A DNA stretch of 43,988 bases, from the NCBI GenBank assembly GCA_029864805.1, contig JAOTSS010000009.1:1-43988 (forward strand), read 5' to 3'. Each line of letters opens with the position of its first letter. Positions within the stretch are counted from its first letter, which is position 1. Below the pieces are notes generated by a model, which saw nothing but the letters and a program-made list of their open reading frames with translations, ran no database searches and was not told the DNA's origin. Shown piece after piece: positions 31,435-40,076 of this stretch. Source of the stretch: Candidatus Nitrosopumilus sp. (lineage in GTDB: Archaea; Thermoproteota; Nitrososphaeria; Nitrososphaerales; Nitrosopumilaceae). A program made the position numbers and the translations under genes.

Positions 31435-32592
31435 ATGTCCTCCAATTCTCAGGAGATTAGACGATCAATTTTGGCAAAATGGCATGAAACACTTTCAAAA
31501 CATGGCAATCTATTCTCATCTGATTCAATAAGTGGTACTAGTCCTCCGTCAGTTTTTGTTGGCTCCTATAATTATCCAAAAGTCTTTGTCGGACCAATGG
31601 TTCCTCCTATTCATGGTGACACAAGTCTACTTGACAGTCCTGAAAGATGGAAAGGAAGATCCTTAGAGGACATCGTTAATTTTAGATTAAATTTAGTTCG
31701 CGGCATACAAAATATTTCAATTGATCAGACTGAAGGAAAATACATAGAAAATCTTCAGGAAGTTGTAATGTCTTCAAATCCAATCGACTCTGATCTGACA
31801 TTTGAAAAATTAACATCATCTCATATTTCTCTTGATGGTGAAAATGCACCTTTTGGTCCCATTGGTGTTATTAACTCTGCAAAATTTTCAGGAAGCACTT
31901 CTGATAAATCAATTGAAAAAACATTCTATGATAAAGATTTGAAAGCACAAGATGCAGTTTTGAAATTATATCGTTCTGGTATTGAAATTTCAAAAATCCA
32001 AAAATGCTTCAGTATTGGAATGCTGGGACAAAAAAGAAAATTAGTTCCAACTAGGTGGAGCATTACTGCAACTGATGACATAATCTCAAAATTTCTTAGA
32101 GATGAAGTTTTAGATTATAACCTTATCGACTCGTGTAGAGTTTTTAGATATGACCATTTAGGGAATACTTTCACCGTTATTTTGTTTCCTCATAGATGGA
32201 TCTATGAAATGATTGAGGCATGGTATTCTAATGGTATTTTGGGATTTGGCTCTGATTGTGAGGATGCCCGAGGAATTGACCATCCTCCTGCAATATCTGG
32301 TGCATATTTCGCAGCCAAATTGGGGGTTTTGGAATATTTGGTAAAAAACCAAATTCAAGCTGGTGTCGTAATTTTGAGAGAAATACGACCTGAATATGCA
32401 ATCCCTGTAGGAGTGTGGCAGGTTCGTGAGGGCATTCGTGAAGCAATGAAACAAAATCCAACGTTTGCGGATAATTTTGATGATGCATTAACATTGGCTG
32501 TAAATACAATGAGTATTAGTAAAACAGAATGGCTCACACATGGAAATATTTTAAAATTGATGAGGCAGAAAACAATATCTGATTTTTTTTAA
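31435..32592 (+). CDS. NreA-like DNA repair protein with PIP motif
   Basis: A 385-residue archaeal Nre protein. Recognised by SPPSVFVGSYNYPKVFVGPM, the following DSPERWKGRSLEDIVNFR, the central APFGPIG and LVPTRWSITATDD, and the C-terminal domain HPPAISGAYFAAKLG. The last eight residues, QKTISDFF, are a PCNA-interacting (PIP) motif, as described for Nre proteins implicated in DNA-damage tolerance. A TATA-like AAGTTAATAGG is ~28 bp upstream of the ATG, so it is probably leaderless. Nearly convergent overlap with the next, broken gene. Confidence 0.9.
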   Translation: MSSNSQEIRRSILAKWHETLSKHGNLFSSDSISGTSPPSVFVGSYNYPKVFVGPMVPPIHGDTSLLDSPERWKGRSLEDIVNFRLNLVRGIQNISIDQTEGKYIENLQEVVMSSNPIDSDLTFEKLTSSHISLDGENAPFGPIGVINSAKFSGSTSDKSIEKTFYDKDLKAQDAVLKLYRSGIEISKIQKCFSIGMLGQKRKLVPTRWSITATDDIISKFLRDEVLDYNLIDSCRVFRYDHLGNTFTVILFPHRWIYEMIEAWYSNGILGFGSDCEDARGIDHPPAISGAYFAAKLGVLEYLVKNQIQAGVVILREIRPEYAIPVGVWQVREGIREAMKQNPTFADNFDDALTLAVNTMSISKTEWLTHGNILKLMRQKTISDFF

Positions 32593-32806
32593 TTATTCTT
32601 CATTGATAAAAATTGAAATAAATTATCTGGATCAGAGTTTGAATATGATTCTTCAAAGACATGTTGTTTTAGAATCAGCGAGAACTTTGGTAATGCCAAC
32701 ATTCTTTTAGAATTGAAGTAATCTCTATTGTTAATAATCTCATAAATGCTATTTTTTTGAAATGATAATCTTGACTATCATCCTGAATATGATCTGCTTT
32801 TTTCAA
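32589..32806 (-). pseudogene. Frameshifted small gene
   Basis: The 3' part reads natural protein (SIYEIINNRDYFNSKRML, then LPKFSLILKQHVFEE and DPDNLFQFL). The 5' part reads LKKADHIQDDSQDYHFKK in another frame, possibly from a TTG at 32806. The two join if one A is added in the A7 run (plus strand T7 at 32752-32758), giving ~72 residues without a known family. The 218-base span is not a multiple of three. Stop overlaps the NreA stop. Confidence 0.55.
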
Positions 32807-32911
32807 AATTTAAATTAATTCTTTCTCTGACTACCTACTTTATGAAATGAATCCACATGCGTCTTATATGTAAAAATGAGTACTATCCTTAAACACAAAC
32901 AGCGTCTAATT

Positions 32912-33328
32912 TTATGTGTATTTTTTCATACTAGATGTCATCAATTCCATCATATTTTTATTCAGTGCAGCAAATATCTTGGTGTTTTCACTGAATACGT
33001 CAAATATTTTTTTTGATGTTTCGGTAGAATCAAAAATAAATTTGTTTTGATTTTGATATGCATTAGCTGCCTTTTCCATCATATTATGAATTGCTTTCAT
33101 TGTTTCTTCAGGCATACTGACATTCAGACCTGTTTTAGCAGCACATTCTTGTTGAAAAGCAATGGATGAATTAATTACATTCTTCCACGCATCAAGATAG
33201 CTTTTTTGAATGTCTGTTGCTATTTGATGGTAAACTGGAGATGATTTATCAATTTCATTAAAAAATTTCTCATTATTTTTTTTACATTCTGTAAAAATAT
33301 CCTTTGATTCATCTGTAGTTTTACTCAT
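32912..33328 (-). CDS. Phasin-like protein, copy B
   Basis: A 138-residue paralogue of the phasin at 19948-20373, sharing the YHQ segment, the LDAWKNVINSS / QAYENMVDST helix, PEETMKAIH and a similar C-terminal helix (NTKIFAALNKNMM). Entirely helical, no membrane segment. It is unlinked to the PHA synthase (~11 kb away), suggesting a second granule-coat protein with separate control. Identified only by homology within the window. Confidence 0.75.
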   Translation of the reverse strand: MSKTTDESKDIFTECKKNNEKFFNEIDKSSPVYHQIATDIQKSYLDAWKNVINSSIAFQQECAAKTGLNVSMPEETMKAIHNMMEKAANAYQNQNKFIFDSTETSKKIFDVFSENTKIFAALNKNMMELMTSSMKKYT

Positions 33329-33492
33329 GCTATAGTATGGATCTCATGATAAATAAGCTTAATCTAGAAAATCAATAATTTCCATAATTCTGTTTAAGAT
33401 TATTTCTAATCTTATACCCAATTATGTAGGTGTGAGAATTTCTCCTCTTTCAATAAAAAATTCTTTTTAATTAGTTCTTACCATAATTTATC

Positions 33493-34332
33493 ATGTCCAT
33501 AATTGACCCCCATGAACTAGGTTGTGTTCTTGTTGCAAAAGATGCGTTTTCTAAAACCAACAATGATGCATATTATGAAGTACAACAAACAGAATATCCC
33601 CACAAATGGGACAAATCAACCGTGACCTATTCATTAGTTAGGGGCACTGAGGACATCCCTGGTGATTCTATGGAAAGCCTTGCATTAAATTTGGCAATGA
33701 CTACATGGGATCTTGAAATTCCAATAGTTCTAGATGCTGTAAAAAAGAACGAAAATCCTGATATCACATTAGAATTTGCAGACAAACAGAGTGACCCATT
33801 ATTCAAAGAACGGCCAAATGTCTTAGCTTATGCATATTTTCCAAAAACCTCACAACAAGGAGTCATAAAATTCAGTGATGAACACATTTGGTCACTTGAT
33901 GGCAAACCTATTCCTTCACCATATGATCCGACAGGTAGAACAAAATTTAAAACATACAATTTACTGCACACCCTGATTCATGAGATTGGGCATAGTATAG
34001 GGTTGACACACTCAGAAGGCTCTGGATTGGAAAGGACCGTGATGTATCCCTTTTATAATGAACAACTTGATTTGACAGATTATGACATAGACCGAATTGT
34101 TGCAAAATACGGAAGTAGACAATGGCCACATCCAGCACATTATATGAGAATGAAAAATTGGATAAAATACAGAATAAGAAGATTTGATTCTATACCTGCA
34201 AGCAGCCAAGAAGTAGAAAAACTAAGATCTGAACTGCAATTTGCCAAAAGCGAACTAGATAAAAAAAATACAATTATCATGGAACAGATCAAAGTAATAA
34301 TGGAACTCACCAAGAAAATAAAAGAATCTTAA
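33493..34332 (+). CDS. Matrixin-type (M10) zinc metalloprotease without signal peptide
   Basis: A 279-residue protein. The zinc motif HEIGHSIGLTH supplies His163, His167 and His173 with Glu164, and the Met-turn follows at VMYPFY (~Met184): a metzincin of the matrixin type. The N-terminal ~150 residues are beta-rich with the typical VTYSLV start of matrixin catalytic domains. The C-terminal ~60 residues form a coiled coil (EVEKLRSELQFAKSELDKK). No signal peptide is seen, so it may act inside the cell or use a non-classical route. A TATA-like TTTTTAATTAG lies ~25 bp upstream. Confidence 0.87.
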   Translation: MSIIDPHELGCVLVAKDAFSKTNNDAYYEVQQTEYPHKWDKSTVTYSLVRGTEDIPGDSMESLALNLAMTTWDLEIPIVLDAVKKNENPDITLEFADKQSDPLFKERPNVLAYAYFPKTSQQGVIKFSDEHIWSLDGKPIPSPYDPTGRTKFKTYNLLHTLIHEIGHSIGLTHSEGSGLERTVMYPFYNEQLDLTDYDIDRIVAKYGSRQWPHPAHYMRMKNWIKYRIRRFDSIPASSQEVEKLRSELQFAKSELDKKNTIIMEQIKVIMELTKKIKES

Positions 34333-34711
34333 TTCATAATCCAGTCTAAGACATATAATATACATTCAACACATAATCTCTTCTCTAATGTTATGGGCAA
34401 GTATGTCTCTTTGTTCTATCATCTTTTAAAAAGAAATTAATTGTAACATAATGGGTTCACTTGGTCTAAGATCTGAACTAAGTACACGGTAGTTACAATT
34501 TACTTTTAATAATTGCTAACAACGCAGACCTCTGATAAATGTATAATATATGATCTCTGTCATGTAAAAAATGAATTAATAAAAGAGGAGATGGACTTTT
34601 CTATCCTCTAAACATTATAGATGCCATTAATAACAAATCTCAGATGTAAATGTTAACAATTGTTTACAATGTTAACCAAGAGAATAAATCCATCTATTCT
34701 CTATCATACTT
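34333..34711. other. Intergenic gap with clustered TGTTAAC/TGTTTAC repeats
   Basis: No protein gene seen. At 34645-34680 TGTAAA, TGTTAACAAT, TGTTTACAAT and TGTTAACC follow each other with a ~10-bp period, and TGTAAA/TTTACA forms an inverted repeat (34645-34650/34663-34668). This lies upstream of the TATA-like AGAATAAATCC (~34681-34690) for the zinc ribbon gene, as an operator would. Confidence 0.5.
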
Positions 34712-34903
34712 ATGGAAAACATCAGAAAATGTCCTTACTGTGGACAGGAAAAGATCCCTTTCAAGTTAGGAATATGTGTTTGTGGAGAACAGGTGGGCAA
34801 CATACAGTATGTAAAAGACTCACACGAGTTTGCATCCAATTACTATTCATTTCTTGGGATAAAAAACAATCCGTTGACAACGAGATTTGAACCTTCAAAT
34901 TGA
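34712..34903 (+). CDS. Small zinc ribbon protein (63 aa)
   Basis: ATG at 34712, TGA end at 34903. CPYC near residue 7 and CVC near residue 22 (ICVCGEQ) make a zinc ribbon, followed by ~35 residues with aromatic and basic character (FASNYYSFLGIKNN). A TATA-like AATAAAT is ~26 bp upstream and the operator-like repeats precede it. Function unknown; a small regulator or accessory subunit is possible. Confidence 0.7.
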   Translation: MENIRKCPYCGQEKIPFKLGICVCGEQVGNIQYVKDSHEFASNYYSFLGIKNNPLTTRFEPSN

Positions 34904-35047
34904 GAATATGGTGATAAACATGAATCTAAAATTTATCTCCACGGATTGTTTGTGCCCAGATATAAAATTCATAATTAAACGACATCCCTATTCTCATTCT
35001 TGATTTTTAATTATTAATTGAAATAACAAAATGAAGCTAGATGTTTG

Positions 35048-35938
35048 ATGACTAAGAGACAACCAAAGATTCTTGTAAATATTCCCGTACAATTAGCATC
35101 TATCATTAAACAACCCATCACAATTCCTCCTAATGCCAGCGTTCTTGATGCACGAGATATTTTAATTCGTCATAGAATTGGAAGACTTGTAGTTGAATTC
35201 GATAAAAAACCCGTTGGAATTGTAACTGAGAAAGATATTTCAAAAAGCATCTCTATTTTTAGTGGAAAACCAATTGCAAAAATCCTCATTCGTGATATAA
35301 TGTCAAAAGATATTGTCAGTCTGCAAACCGAAGCATCAATTCATGATTGTGCAAAATTAATGCAAAAACATGGGATTAGTTCTATTGTTATCAAAAATTC
35401 TAAAGGAAAACTAGTGGGCGTGGTAACAAAAACAGATCTTGTGTCTACATTTCTCATTCAAAGTACTGCGAGGTTACCCATTTCAAAAATTATGACCAAA
35501 AATGTAATTACAGTATCTCCTGATGACTCTATTTTTGAAGTTGAAAGCATTCTTTTAAACAATCAAATTCGCAGAGTAGTGGTTGCTAAAAATAAAACCC
35601 CGGTTGGAATAATTACTTATAGAGACTTTGTCCCTGCGAAGACATTTGATTTTCATAAAGAGTTTACAGATCCAGAGGAAAGATCTGAGGTATTTTGGAA
35701 TTCACACCTCAATGAATTTAATGTAAATAAGCTAAGCTATCTATTGACATTTTCTGCAAAAGACATAATGACTTCAAATCCTTTTTTTGTATCTCCTGAT
35801 GATGTGGTGTATACTGCTGCTATCATAATGATTAGACATGGGATTAGCGGACTTCCGGTAGTTCGTGGTAAAAAAATAATTGGCATAGTTACAAAATCTG
35901 ATATTGTTAATGTAATTGCATCCAAAGGAAAACTCTGA
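35048..35938 (+). CDS. Four-CBS-domain protein
   Basis: A ~296-residue protein made of four CBS domains. The repeating signature is visible as GIVTEKDIS, GVVTKTDLV, GIITYRDFV and GIVTKSDIV, each preceded by a (IMS/IMT)-type helix entry. CBS pairs bind adenosyl ligands (AMP, ATP, SAM) and regulate partner proteins. No effector domain is fused. The ATG at 35048 is preferred over an adjacent upstream TTG. It is followed 74 bases later by another quadruple-CBS gene. Confidence 0.85.
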   Translation: MTKRQPKILVNIPVQLASIIKQPITIPPNASVLDARDILIRHRIGRLVVEFDKKPVGIVTEKDISKSISIFSGKPIAKILIRDIMSKDIVSLQTEASIHDCAKLMQKHGISSIVIKNSKGKLVGVVTKTDLVSTFLIQSTARLPISKIMTKNVITVSPDDSIFEVESILLNNQIRRVVVAKNKTPVGIITYRDFVPAKTFDFHKEFTDPEERSEVFWNSHLNEFNVNKLSYLLTFSAKDIMTSNPFFVSPDDVVYTAAIIMIRHGISGLPVVRGKKIIGIVTKSDIVNVIASKGKL

Positions 35939-36012
35939 AATTTTATAGATTGATTTTCATATATGGGAATTTGGCTTGAGTTATTAATATCTCTCACATT
36001 CCTTTCTAACTG

Positions 36013-36858
36013 TTGAAACATGCAAAAGACTTCATGAATACACCGAGAACTATAAAGTATGAATCCAGCTTGGCAGATGTTTTAAAAAAGATAATCGATG
36101 AGAAAAAAAGTCGACTGTTGGTTACAGAAAATGGAAAAATCACTGGTCTTGTGTCTGAAAAAGACTTGGGAATCTTCCTCTTAACTGATACTACTGAGAG
36201 AAAACTTGATGAGATCCCGTTATCTGAAATTATCAAAAAAATAATCAGTGTTGATGAAAAAACTGGAATTGACAAATGTGCTCAACTTATGATGACCAAC
36301 GAAATTGGTTCTTTGGTTGTAACTAGTAGTGATGAAGTTGTTGGCATTATTACAAAAACAGATCTTGTTCGATATTTTACTAAGCTAGAATCAGAAAAAA
36401 TTGTAGGTGAGTACATGTCTCCATACTATGCATGGCAATACTATGACACTCCACTGTACAAGGTGGTATTGAAAATGATTGACGAAAGAATTTCTAGAGT
36501 AATTTTACGTGATCATGAGGAGTCTCCTGTTGGGATTGTGACCTTCAGGGATTTGTTTGATTTAGCATTGTCTCTGGGTGATAAAGAAGATGTACTTGAC
36601 AATACGGATCCTTTGATATCAGTAATATTTCCAAGAAAAGGATTCATTTCAGAGTCTGGATTTGGTGGTAGTACAAAAATTGATGAAATAATGAGTAAAA
36701 ATATTGTCTCTGTAAACTATGATGATGATTTGATAAAGGCTGCAAAATTGCTTTTGGAGAAAAATATCAATGGTGTTGCAGTCTTGTCAGGCCATGGAAA
36801 TATTATTGGAATAATCAGCAAAACAGACATTGTCAGGGCTTTGGCCTTTTTGTTATGA
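36013..36858 (+). CDS. Four-CBS-domain protein
   Basis: A 281-residue protein again made of four CBS repeats (GLVSEKDLG, GIITKTDLV, GIVTFRDLF, GIISKTDIV). It is clearly related to its neighbour at 35048 but diverged. Start TTG at 36013 is supported by a TATA-like TTATTAATATC ~27 bp upstream; ATG at 36037 is an alternative. The tandem arrangement suggests duplication and sensing of different nucleotides. Confidence 0.83.
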   Translation: MKHAKDFMNTPRTIKYESSLADVLKKIIDEKKSRLLVTENGKITGLVSEKDLGIFLLTDTTERKLDEIPLSEIIKKIISVDEKTGIDKCAQLMMTNEIGSLVVTSSDEVVGIITKTDLVRYFTKLESEKIVGEYMSPYYAWQYYDTPLYKVVLKMIDERISRVILRDHEESPVGIVTFRDLFDLALSLGDKEDVLDNTDPLISVIFPRKGFISESGFGGSTKIDEIMSKNIVSVNYDDDLIKAAKLLLEKNINGVAVLSGHGNIIGIISKTDIVRALAFLL

Positions 36859-36926
36859 TGAATGATTTCTTGTTTACAAAATACATGCTCCAAACGCTTA
36901 ATTTTGTATGTATTTAGGGTGTATCT

Positions 36927-37346
36927 ATGATAAATCCCGAACTAATGAAACTACTTGAAACAAGTGATGTTTTGGATATATTGGCGGACTCTGTATCCTA
37001 TCAACTACAAAAAATTCACAATGTACAGAGAACAAACGAAGGTCGAGATTGGTATGATGAACTCCCTAAAATTGTGCAAGGGAAATTTGATAGCTACAAA
37101 GAAGATTATGAGCACCTCTCCCAAATTCTAAAACTGGATCCAGAACAAATTAGGGCTGAAATGAACAAAGGCTACTATTACTGGCGACTACTGCGCTCGG
37201 CATGCCACACTTATAGAAATGATCTAGTAGAATATGATCAGCAATTGAGTCAGGAATTTAATCTAAAAGAAACTGAAGCTATATCTGACAATGTTGTTCT
37301 AAATGATTCAATTGAAATTTTAGACCAACATGCAATTGAAAAATAA
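36927..37346 (+). CDS. Hypothetical protein (139 aa)
   Basis: ATG at 36927. Largely helical cytoplasmic protein. Notable segments: VLDILADSVSYQLQKIHNVQ, YYYWRLLRSACHTYRNDLVEY, and an acidic C-terminus. The aromatic-rich middle hints at a helical bundle. I do not recognise the family. It is followed closely by the SHOCT protein. Confidence 0.65.
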   Translation: MINPELMKLLETSDVLDILADSVSYQLQKIHNVQRTNEGRDWYDELPKIVQGKFDSYKEDYEHLSQILKLDPEQIRAEMNKGYYYWRLLRSACHTYRNDLVEYDQQLSQEFNLKETEAISDNVVLNDSIEILDQHAIEK

Positions 37347-37385
37347 CCATCGAATCTTTTTATGAGAATACTTTGTGTAAATATC

Positions 37386-37913
37386 ATGGAATTAAAATCA
37401 GAAAAATCAATTAAAGAATATCTGAAGACACTATCTGATGATGTAATAATCAAATACTATCTTGATGTGGAGTTTAGTCCTTTTCCTATTTTAGTCATTG
37501 AAGAATACACCCGACGATTCAAACGTAAAACTAAAGATGAAATTATAAAAGATCTTAAAACTCATGCCCATTTTGCTAAGAAAAAAACTAGAGAGTTTGG
37601 CAAGATGGCAAAAAAACACCATTTTATTGATGATGTTACCAGAGAGAAATCTGAAGAAATCTTTAACCATGCAAAGAAAAAAGGATACGAAATCAGTGAA
37701 AAAATATCTCTTAAAGGAAGCGTTTTGGGGTTAAAACTGAAAAAGAAAACCGAGTCAGGCATTAAATCTGGAATTCAAATGGGAAAAAATCTGAAATCTC
37801 CTTCGAATAAAGATCTTGACTTGTTGAAAAAACTCGGCGACCTGCGAAAGGCTGGGGTAATTACCAATAAGGAATTCTTAGAAAAAAAGAAAAAGATACT
37901 TTCTAAAATTTAG
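37386..37913 (+). CDS. SHOCT-domain protein
   Basis: A ~175-residue basic protein. The C-terminal ~30 residues fit the SHOCT pattern (DLLKKLGDLRKAGVITNKEFLEKKK), a short domain found at ends of many small oligomerising proteins. The rest is charged and helical, with basic stretches (RRFKRKTKDE, AKKKTREFGKMAKKH). An upstream in-frame ATG at 37362 lies within the TATA-like CTTTTTATG; the ATG at 37386, ~26 bp from it, is chosen. Function unknown. Confidence 0.75.
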   Translation: MELKSEKSIKEYLKTLSDDVIIKYYLDVEFSPFPILVIEEYTRRFKRKTKDEIIKDLKTHAHFAKKKTREFGKMAKKHHFIDDVTREKSEEIFNHAKKKGYEISEKISLKGSVLGLKLKKKTESGIKSGIQMGKNLKSPSNKDLDLLKKLGDLRKAGVITNKEFLEKKKKILSKI

Positions 37914-37916
37914 AAT

Positions 37917-38102
37917 ATGGATTTTATCAATATTGGAATTGGAATTTTTCTAGTGATTCTGGGTGTAATCATAATTTTTGTAGGCAATTATTATAGTAAA
38001 ATGATTGGAATTTTACATGTGCTGATTTACTTTATGGCCTCTTTTGTAATTATGGGGGGTGTAATCTTAATGTTTTTTTATGACAAACCTGCGTTGATTT
38101 AA
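37917..38102 (+). CDS. Small two-helix membrane protein (61 aa)
   Basis: ATG at 37917, three bases after the SHOCT gene stop, hence the same transcript. Two hydrophobic segments (FINIGIGIFLVILGVIIIFVG and MIGILHVLIYFMASFVIMGG in outline) linked by NYYSK give a helical hairpin. No known family; it may anchor or assist the upstream SHOCT protein. Confidence 0.7.
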   Translation: MDFINIGIGIFLVILGVIIIFVGNYYSKMIGILHVLIYFMASFVIMGGVILMFFYDKPALI

Positions 38103-38234
38103 TTTATTTTATTTTATTTTATTTTGATAAAAACTTGTCTTGATTTGCGGCATACTTTTTCATAGTATGTTCAATAAATTCAGATTCGATCTTTGTAAAT
38201 TCACATAACTTACACTAAAAATTTTTTTACTCCA

Positions 38235-38483
38235 TTATGATTTTGCTCTGGACACTGCACGCGCTACAATTATTGTTAGAATTACTGCAATGACTGTAAC
38301 CATAATTGCGTATACTAACATTGGACCAATTGCATCTGCAGTTCCAAACACTTCCTTGAATATTGCTTTGATTGCATCATTCCATGCAAGTGCTGCAACT
38401 AAACCAAAAGCCGCCGTTACTAGTGCCGCTATTTTATCTAAAATTTCTTGTTTTAGAGGTGCTGGTTTATCTTCGTCAGCCAT
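38235..38483 (-). CDS. DUF5654-type small membrane protein
   Basis: Two membrane helices: LDKIAALVTAAFGLVAALAW with NDAIK (a DUF5654-like signature, recalled and unverified), and a second ending IIVARAVSRA. The frame opens at 38492, but the internal ATG at 38483 (MADEDKPAPLKQ) lies ~27 bp from the symmetric TATA element at 38502-38519 and is preferred. Divergent from the exported dienelactone hydrolase-like gene. Function unknown. Confidence 0.8.
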   Translation of the reverse strand: MADEDKPAPLKQEILDKIAALVTAAFGLVAALAWNDAIKAIFKEVFGTADAIGPMLVYAIMVTVIAVILTIIVARAVSRAKS

Positions 38484-38501
38484 TTCACTCATTGAAATGG
38501 A

Positions 38502-38519
38502 AATAGTATAAAAACTATT
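38502..38519. promoter_or_regulatory. Symmetric TATA element driving two divergent genes
   Basis: AATAGT-ATAAAA-ACTATT is an inverted repeat around an A/T core centred at 38510.5. It is ~26.5 bp from the GTG at 38537 (plus) and ~27.5 bp from the ATG at 38483 (minus). Both are ideal archaeal TATA-to-start distances for leaderless mRNAs. Confidence 0.7.
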
Positions 38520-38536
38520 CCTGTCTAACTAATGGT

Positions 38537-39622
38537 GTGGTGCTTAACTCTCCATTTTTATTGCTTGGACTTGTTCTCACTGTTTTACTTTTAACGAATT
38601 TGCCTTTCATAGATGCATCTAAGGCTGAAGGAAAACCGGGATGGGAAGTAATGTCTGAAAAAGTATGTGGGGACAAATTATGTTCTGAACTCAAACCTGA
38701 TTCTGAACTCTCTCGTATTGCGTCCATAGCATATTTTCCTCCACCTCTAAAACAAATCTCTCAAGGAACCGCACCTTCAAACGTGACATGTACCGAAGGC
38801 AAATATTTAGTGTTAAAACAGTCAAACGGATTACCTGCATGTATAAATCCTTCTTCAGTTGAAAAATTAATTATCCGAGGTTGGGCCATTCATATTTTGC
38901 CTGATTATGTTGATGGGAATAATAATTCTGAAATCTTTGTACTGGGAACTTATTTGACAACATCTGAAATGATTGCATATTTTGGTGACACTTATGGTTA
39001 TCTGGCAAAACCTGCAATTGATGGAAACTATCCGGGTATAGTGATGATTCATGAGTGGTGGGGGCTAAATGATAACATCAAAAAGATGGCAGACAAACTT
39101 GCATCTCATGGTTTTGTTGTTTTAGCAGTTGATCTTTATGATGGAAATGTTGCAACTACTTCTGATCAAGCAAGACAGTTGATATCTTCATATGATTCAG
39201 AAATGGGAATACAAAACATGAATTCTGCAACTATATTCATTAATGAAAACTATGGTTCAGAAAAAATTGGATCTATTGGTTGGTGTTTTGGTGGTGGGCA
39301 GTCACTTAATCTTGCATTAAATAATGATGATATGGACGCAACCGTAATTTATTATGGCAGTCTAGTGACAGATCCTGAAAAACTATCCTCTATTCATTGG
39401 CCTATACTTGGAATATTTGCAGGATTGGACAAAGGAATAACTGTTGATTCTGTAAATGCATTTGAATCTTCATTAAATGAGTTGGGAATCCAAAATGAGA
39501 TTAACATCTATTCTGGGGTCGATCATGCTTTTGCAAATCCGTCTGGTGAAAGGTATGCCCCTGATGAATCAAAAGATGCTTGGGATAGAACTATCGCCTT
39601 TTTTGAATCTAATTTGAAATAA
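38537..39622 (+). CDS. Exported dienelactone hydrolase-like enzyme with RGW module
   Basis: A 361-residue protein with an N-terminal hydrophobic signal (MVLNSPFLLLGLVLTVLLLT). Residues ~82-114 carry the C-x16-C-x11-RGW module (TCTEGKY, LPACINPSS, IRGWAI). The catalytic domain is a dienelactone hydrolase-type alpha/beta fold: VMIHEWWGLNDNIKKMADKL at its start, the nucleophile Cys in GWCFGGGQS, Asp in FAGLDKGI and His in GVDHAFANP. GTG at 38537 or the next GTG starts it, ~26 bp from the symmetric TATA element. Acts extracytoplasmically on an unknown ester-type substrate. Confidence 0.87.
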   Translation: MVLNSPFLLLGLVLTVLLLTNLPFIDASKAEGKPGWEVMSEKVCGDKLCSELKPDSELSRIASIAYFPPPLKQISQGTAPSNVTCTEGKYLVLKQSNGLPACINPSSVEKLIIRGWAIHILPDYVDGNNNSEIFVLGTYLTTSEMIAYFGDTYGYLAKPAIDGNYPGIVMIHEWWGLNDNIKKMADKLASHGFVVLAVDLYDGNVATTSDQARQLISSYDSEMGIQNMNSATIFINENYGSEKIGSIGWCFGGGQSLNLALNNDDMDATVIYYGSLVTDPEKLSSIHWPILGIFAGLDKGITVDSVNAFESSLNELGIQNEINIYSGVDHAFANPSGERYAPDESKDAWDRTIAFFESNLK

Positions 39623-39683
39623 GTCATAGGCGCAATCCACTATTTTGTGAATTTCTTAAATATTGTGATTTTTAATCCAAGTA

Positions 39684-40076
39684 ATGAGTCGCCAAGATTT
39701 CAATTCCAGTACTCTGATTCAGGCTATGATGACTAAGGTAATGATTACAGTAAATCCTACAACTGCAAAACAAATTGCAAAAATGATGGAACAGGGAGGA
39801 ATAGGCGCAATATTTGTCAAAGAAAATGAAAATCCTGTAGGAATTGTGACTGATAGAGATTTTGCAACAAAAATTGCTGCAAATAATCTCTCACTTGACA
39901 CTCCAGCTGAAAAAATAATGTCATCTCCATTGATTACAATTAATCACAATGAATCCATCTCAGCTGCCGCAGAAAGAATGACTAGCAAAAAAATTAGAAA
40001 ACTTGCAGTCACTGAGAACGGAAAAATTGTTGGAATCATCACATCAACTGACTTGATAACACAACTAGCAAAATAA
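39684..40076 (+). CDS. CBS-domain pair protein
   Basis: A 130-residue protein made of two CBS domains (GIVTDRDFATKIA and GIITSTDLI being the diagnostic strands). A single CBS pair (Bateman module) usually binds one or two adenosyl ligands as a dimer. No other domain. Its stop abuts that of the convergent membrane protein gene. Confidence 0.87.
   Translation: MSRQDFNSSTLIQAMMTKVMITVNPTTAKQIAKMMEQGGIGAIFVKENENPVGIVTDRDFATKIAANNLSLDTPAEKIMSSPLITINHNESISAAAERMTSKKIRKLAVTENGKIVGIITSTDLITQLAK

Noticed and set aside
35048..36858. Possible CRISPR or phage-like repeat from tandem CBS genes
   Set aside because: Similarity is at protein level only; no direct DNA repeats, spacers, integrase or attachment sites were found anywhere in the window.
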